A DNA stretch of 7,451 bases, from the NCBI GenBank assembly GCA_946478975.1, contig CAMLEO010000321.1, positions 1 through 7,451 on the forward strand, in the 5' to 3' direction. The notes beneath the pieces were generated by a model that searched no databases, was not told where the DNA came from, and was given only the letters and a program-made list of their open reading frames with translations. Every line of letters starts with the position of its first letter. Within the stretch, counting starts at the first letter, position 1. A program made the position numbers and the translations under genes. The DNA is from an uncultured Steroidobacter sp. GTDB lineage: Bacteria > Pseudomonadota > Gammaproteobacteria > Steroidobacterales > Steroidobacteraceae. Below are positions 6,728 through 7,451 of this stretch, in pieces.

Positions 6728-7087
6728 TTAGAACGCGAGCGAACCTTCGGCGTCCTGGCAGCCACGGCGCGCCATGGCCAGATTCGCACGGGCGCGATCC
6801 AGCACCAGGTACATGAACAGGCCGGGCTTGGCCTGGATCGGGCGAATGATGTGATATTGCTTGCTCAACGTGATCAGAATGTCTTCGATGGAATCGGCCA
6901 GGCCGAGGCTCTTCATGGTGCGCAGCTTGGCGCGCACGACTTCGGTATTACCCGCCGCCGCGAGCTCCAGATCCAGGCCGCTGCCGGCGCTGCCGAGCAT
7001 CATGCCGCTGTTGGCGTCGACCAGAGCGGCGCACGTCGCACCCTCGATGCGCAACAGTTCTTTCAACGAATCGGTGACGGTGGCCAT
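6728..7087 (-). CDS. Roadblock/LC7 domain protein, MglB-like
   Basis: The 119-residue product is a single Roadblock/LC7 domain with the order helix, two strands, helix, three strands, helix. [20 protein letters not shown] (5-24) is the first helix and strand, SGMMLGSAG (27-35) the second strand, [20 protein letters not shown] (39-58) the central helix, [19 protein letters not shown] (66-84) and LFMYLVLDR (90-98) the later strands, and [10 protein letters not shown] (101-110) the last helix. Such proteins form dimers that bind and regulate Ras-like GTPases (MglB is the GTPase-activating partner of MglA). The MglA-like gene follows 53 bases downstream, so the two very likely form a pair; activity as an activator is inferred. 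The ATG at 7087 has a good ribosome-binding site (AGGAG, 7-base spacing). No signal peptide or membrane segment is present, so it should be cytoplasmic. Confidence 0.9.
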   Translation of the reverse strand: MATVTDSLKELLRIEGATCAALVDANSGMMLGSAGSGLDLELAAAGNTEVVRAKLRTMKSLGLADSIEDILITLSKQYHIIRPIQAKPGLFMYLVLDRARANLAMARRGCQDAEGSLAF

Positions 7088-7094
7088 GCGATGT

Positions 7095-7099
7095 CTCCT
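7095..7099 (-). promoter_or_regulatory. Ribosome-binding site of the Roadblock gene
   Basis: AGGAG on the minus strand lies 7 bases before the ATG at 7087 and fixes that start. It contrasts with the weak or absent sites before the downstream GTPase and membrane-protein genes, suggesting the Roadblock protein is made in greater amount. Confidence 0.75.
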
Positions 7100-7103
7100 G
7101 CGA

Positions 7104-7121
7104 TGTTTGTAAACAAAAAAA
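7104..7121 (-). other. AT-rich island with small palindrome upstream of the Roadblock gene
   Basis: TGTTT-GT-AAACA (7104-7115) is an inverted repeat next to seven consecutive A on the plus strand (7115-7121, a T-run in the minus-strand transcript). It is a sharp AT-rich patch in GC-rich DNA, between the hairpin at 7142-7166 and the Roadblock ribosome-binding site. It may be a promoter region (TACAAA at 7111-7106 is a partial -10) or a protein-binding site. No convincing -35 box was found. Confidence 0.3.
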
Positions 7122-7141
7122 CGTTGTCGGCAGTGTAAGCG

Positions 7142-7166
7142 GCGCCGCTCTTCGGCCGAGCGGCGC
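7142..7166 (-). terminator. Perfect 9-bp hairpin after the partial RTX/Roadblock-like gene
   Basis: GCGCCGCTC (7142-7150) and GAGCGGCGC (7158-7166) form a perfect, GC-rich 9-bp stem with a 7-base loop, starting 5 bases after the stop codon of the upstream gene. In the minus-strand transcript a seven-U run follows, but only about 20 bases later, so this is not a standard intrinsic terminator. It may be a partial terminator, a Rho-dependent end stabilised by the stem, or a processing site between genes of one operon. Confidence 0.5.
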
Positions 7167-7171
7167 GTTAC

Positions 7172-7451
7172 TCATTTCGGCAGACTGCTTTCGAGTTGCG
7201 CGCACAGATTGCGTGACGCCCAAAGCAGTTTGCCCAGCAGCTCGCCGTTCTTTGCGACGATGGCGAGCGACAGTCGCGGCCTGGTTGCCAGGCCGAGGAT
7301 CATCACTGTGCCGCCGCCGGCTTCGATGACGTCCCGTCCCGGCCCGCCGATCATGACGTCGTCGCCGATCTCGGCGTCCATGATGTCGTCGCCGTCGCCG
7401 CCGTCGATGTAGGTGTTCCCGTCGCCGCCATCGAGCCGGTCGTTCCCGATC
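7172..7451 (-). CDS. C-terminal part of a protein with RTX-like repeats and a Roadblock-like tail (partial)
   Basis: The reading frame is open from the right edge to the TGA at 7172, so only the last 92 or so residues are visible and the start is outside. The first visible part is Gly/Asp-rich with a nine-residue period (units such as DGNTYIDGG, DGDDIMDAE, IGDDVMIGG, PGRDVIEAG), resembling the calcium-binding RTX beta-roll (GGxGxDxux). The DNA repeats with a 27-base period. The last 45 residues (from GGTVMILGLA to LCAQLESSLPK) instead look like the final two strands and helix of a Roadblock/LC7 domain; LGKLLWASRNL matches the family pattern LGRALFxxRR. The gene precedes a complete Roadblock gene and an MglA-like GTPase, which supports the Roadblock reading. 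Alternatives are a plain RTX protein with an unrelated tail, or a Roadblock protein with an acidic Gly-rich insert. An internal ATG at 7381 has no ribosome-binding site and is not a credible start. Confidence 0.6.
   Translation of the reverse strand, partial: IGNDRLDGGDGNTYIDGGDGDDIMDAEIGDDVMIGGPGRDVIEAGGGTVMILGLATRPRLSLAIVAKNGELLGKLLWASRNLCAQLESSLPK
7394..7447 (-). repeat. 27-bp tandem repeat encoding nine-residue RTX-like units
   Basis: The 27-base blocks 7394-7420 and 7421-7447 are identical at 21 of 27 positions when aligned by eye. The period continues in weaker form to the left: a 15-base segment starting at 7352 recurs 27 bases later at 7379 with one change. Each block encodes one Gly/Asp-rich nonapeptide. 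The array runs off the right edge. Confidence 0.7.

Noticed and set aside
7209..7412. A plus-strand open frame of Ser/Pro-rich composition at the right edge.
   Set aside because: It is the antisense of the 27-base repeats; only the minus frame gives the RTX-like nonapeptides and the Roadblock-like tail.
7352..7451. A CRISPR-like or noncoding repeat array.
   Set aside because: The 27-base units are contiguous without spacers, imperfect, and in phase with codons of one open frame, so they are coding repeats.

Overview
This is a compact, GC-rich, gammaproteobacterial-looking stretch of chromosome. The YgiQ homologue follows the enterobacterial family closely over its whole length. The pairing of a Roadblock/LC7 protein with an MglA-like GTPase that carries a long C-terminal extension is something I associate with Xanthomonadales- or Steroidobacter-like bacteria; that placement is inference from memory, not a search. 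There are seven protein genes (one cut by the right edge), no RNA genes, no insertion sequences and no CRISPR. No gap exceeds about 100 bases, so no large stretch is unexplained. All genes lie on the minus strand except the azoreductase.

Left half (1-3872). At the left edge an intrinsic terminator reads rightwards, probably ending a plus-strand gene outside the window; its T-tract overlaps the stop codon of the converging ygiQ. Minus-strand genes follow, in transcription order from right to left: a GcvA-type LysR regulator, an AAG/MPG-family 3-methyladenine DNA glycosylase that starts 8 bases after the regulator's stop, and the radical SAM protein YgiQ 55 bases further on. They could be one transcription unit. 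A good TATAAT box sits over the regulator's stop codon, so the glycosylase may also have its own, nearly leaderless, transcript.

Middle (3873-4675). The regulator is divergent from an FMN-dependent NADH-azoreductase (azoR), with about 100 bases between them that contain a dyad (ACAAA-N6-TTTGT). This is the usual layout of a LysR regulator controlling its neighbour. The azoR gene then runs tail-to-tail into the next minus-strand gene, overlapping it by 44 bases.

Right half (4632-7451). This is the most unusual part: a minus-strand cluster of four genes. In transcription order they are (i) the 3' end of a gene whose product has RTX-like nine-residue Gly/Asp repeats running into a tail that resembles the last third of a Roadblock/LC7 domain; (ii) a stand-alone Roadblock/LC7 (MglB-like) protein; (iii) an MglA-like small GTPase with an extra C-terminal region of about 265 residues that I do not recognise; and (iv) a single-pass membrane protein whose soluble part is predicted to face the cytoplasm. 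MglA/MglB-type pairs act as a GTPase switch and its regulator, in cell polarity in the best known case. The cluster therefore looks like an uncharacterised GTPase switch with a possible second Roadblock partner and a possible membrane anchor. Its intergenic regions hold two perfect 9-bp hairpins and a perfect 12-bp palindrome, suggesting control between the genes.
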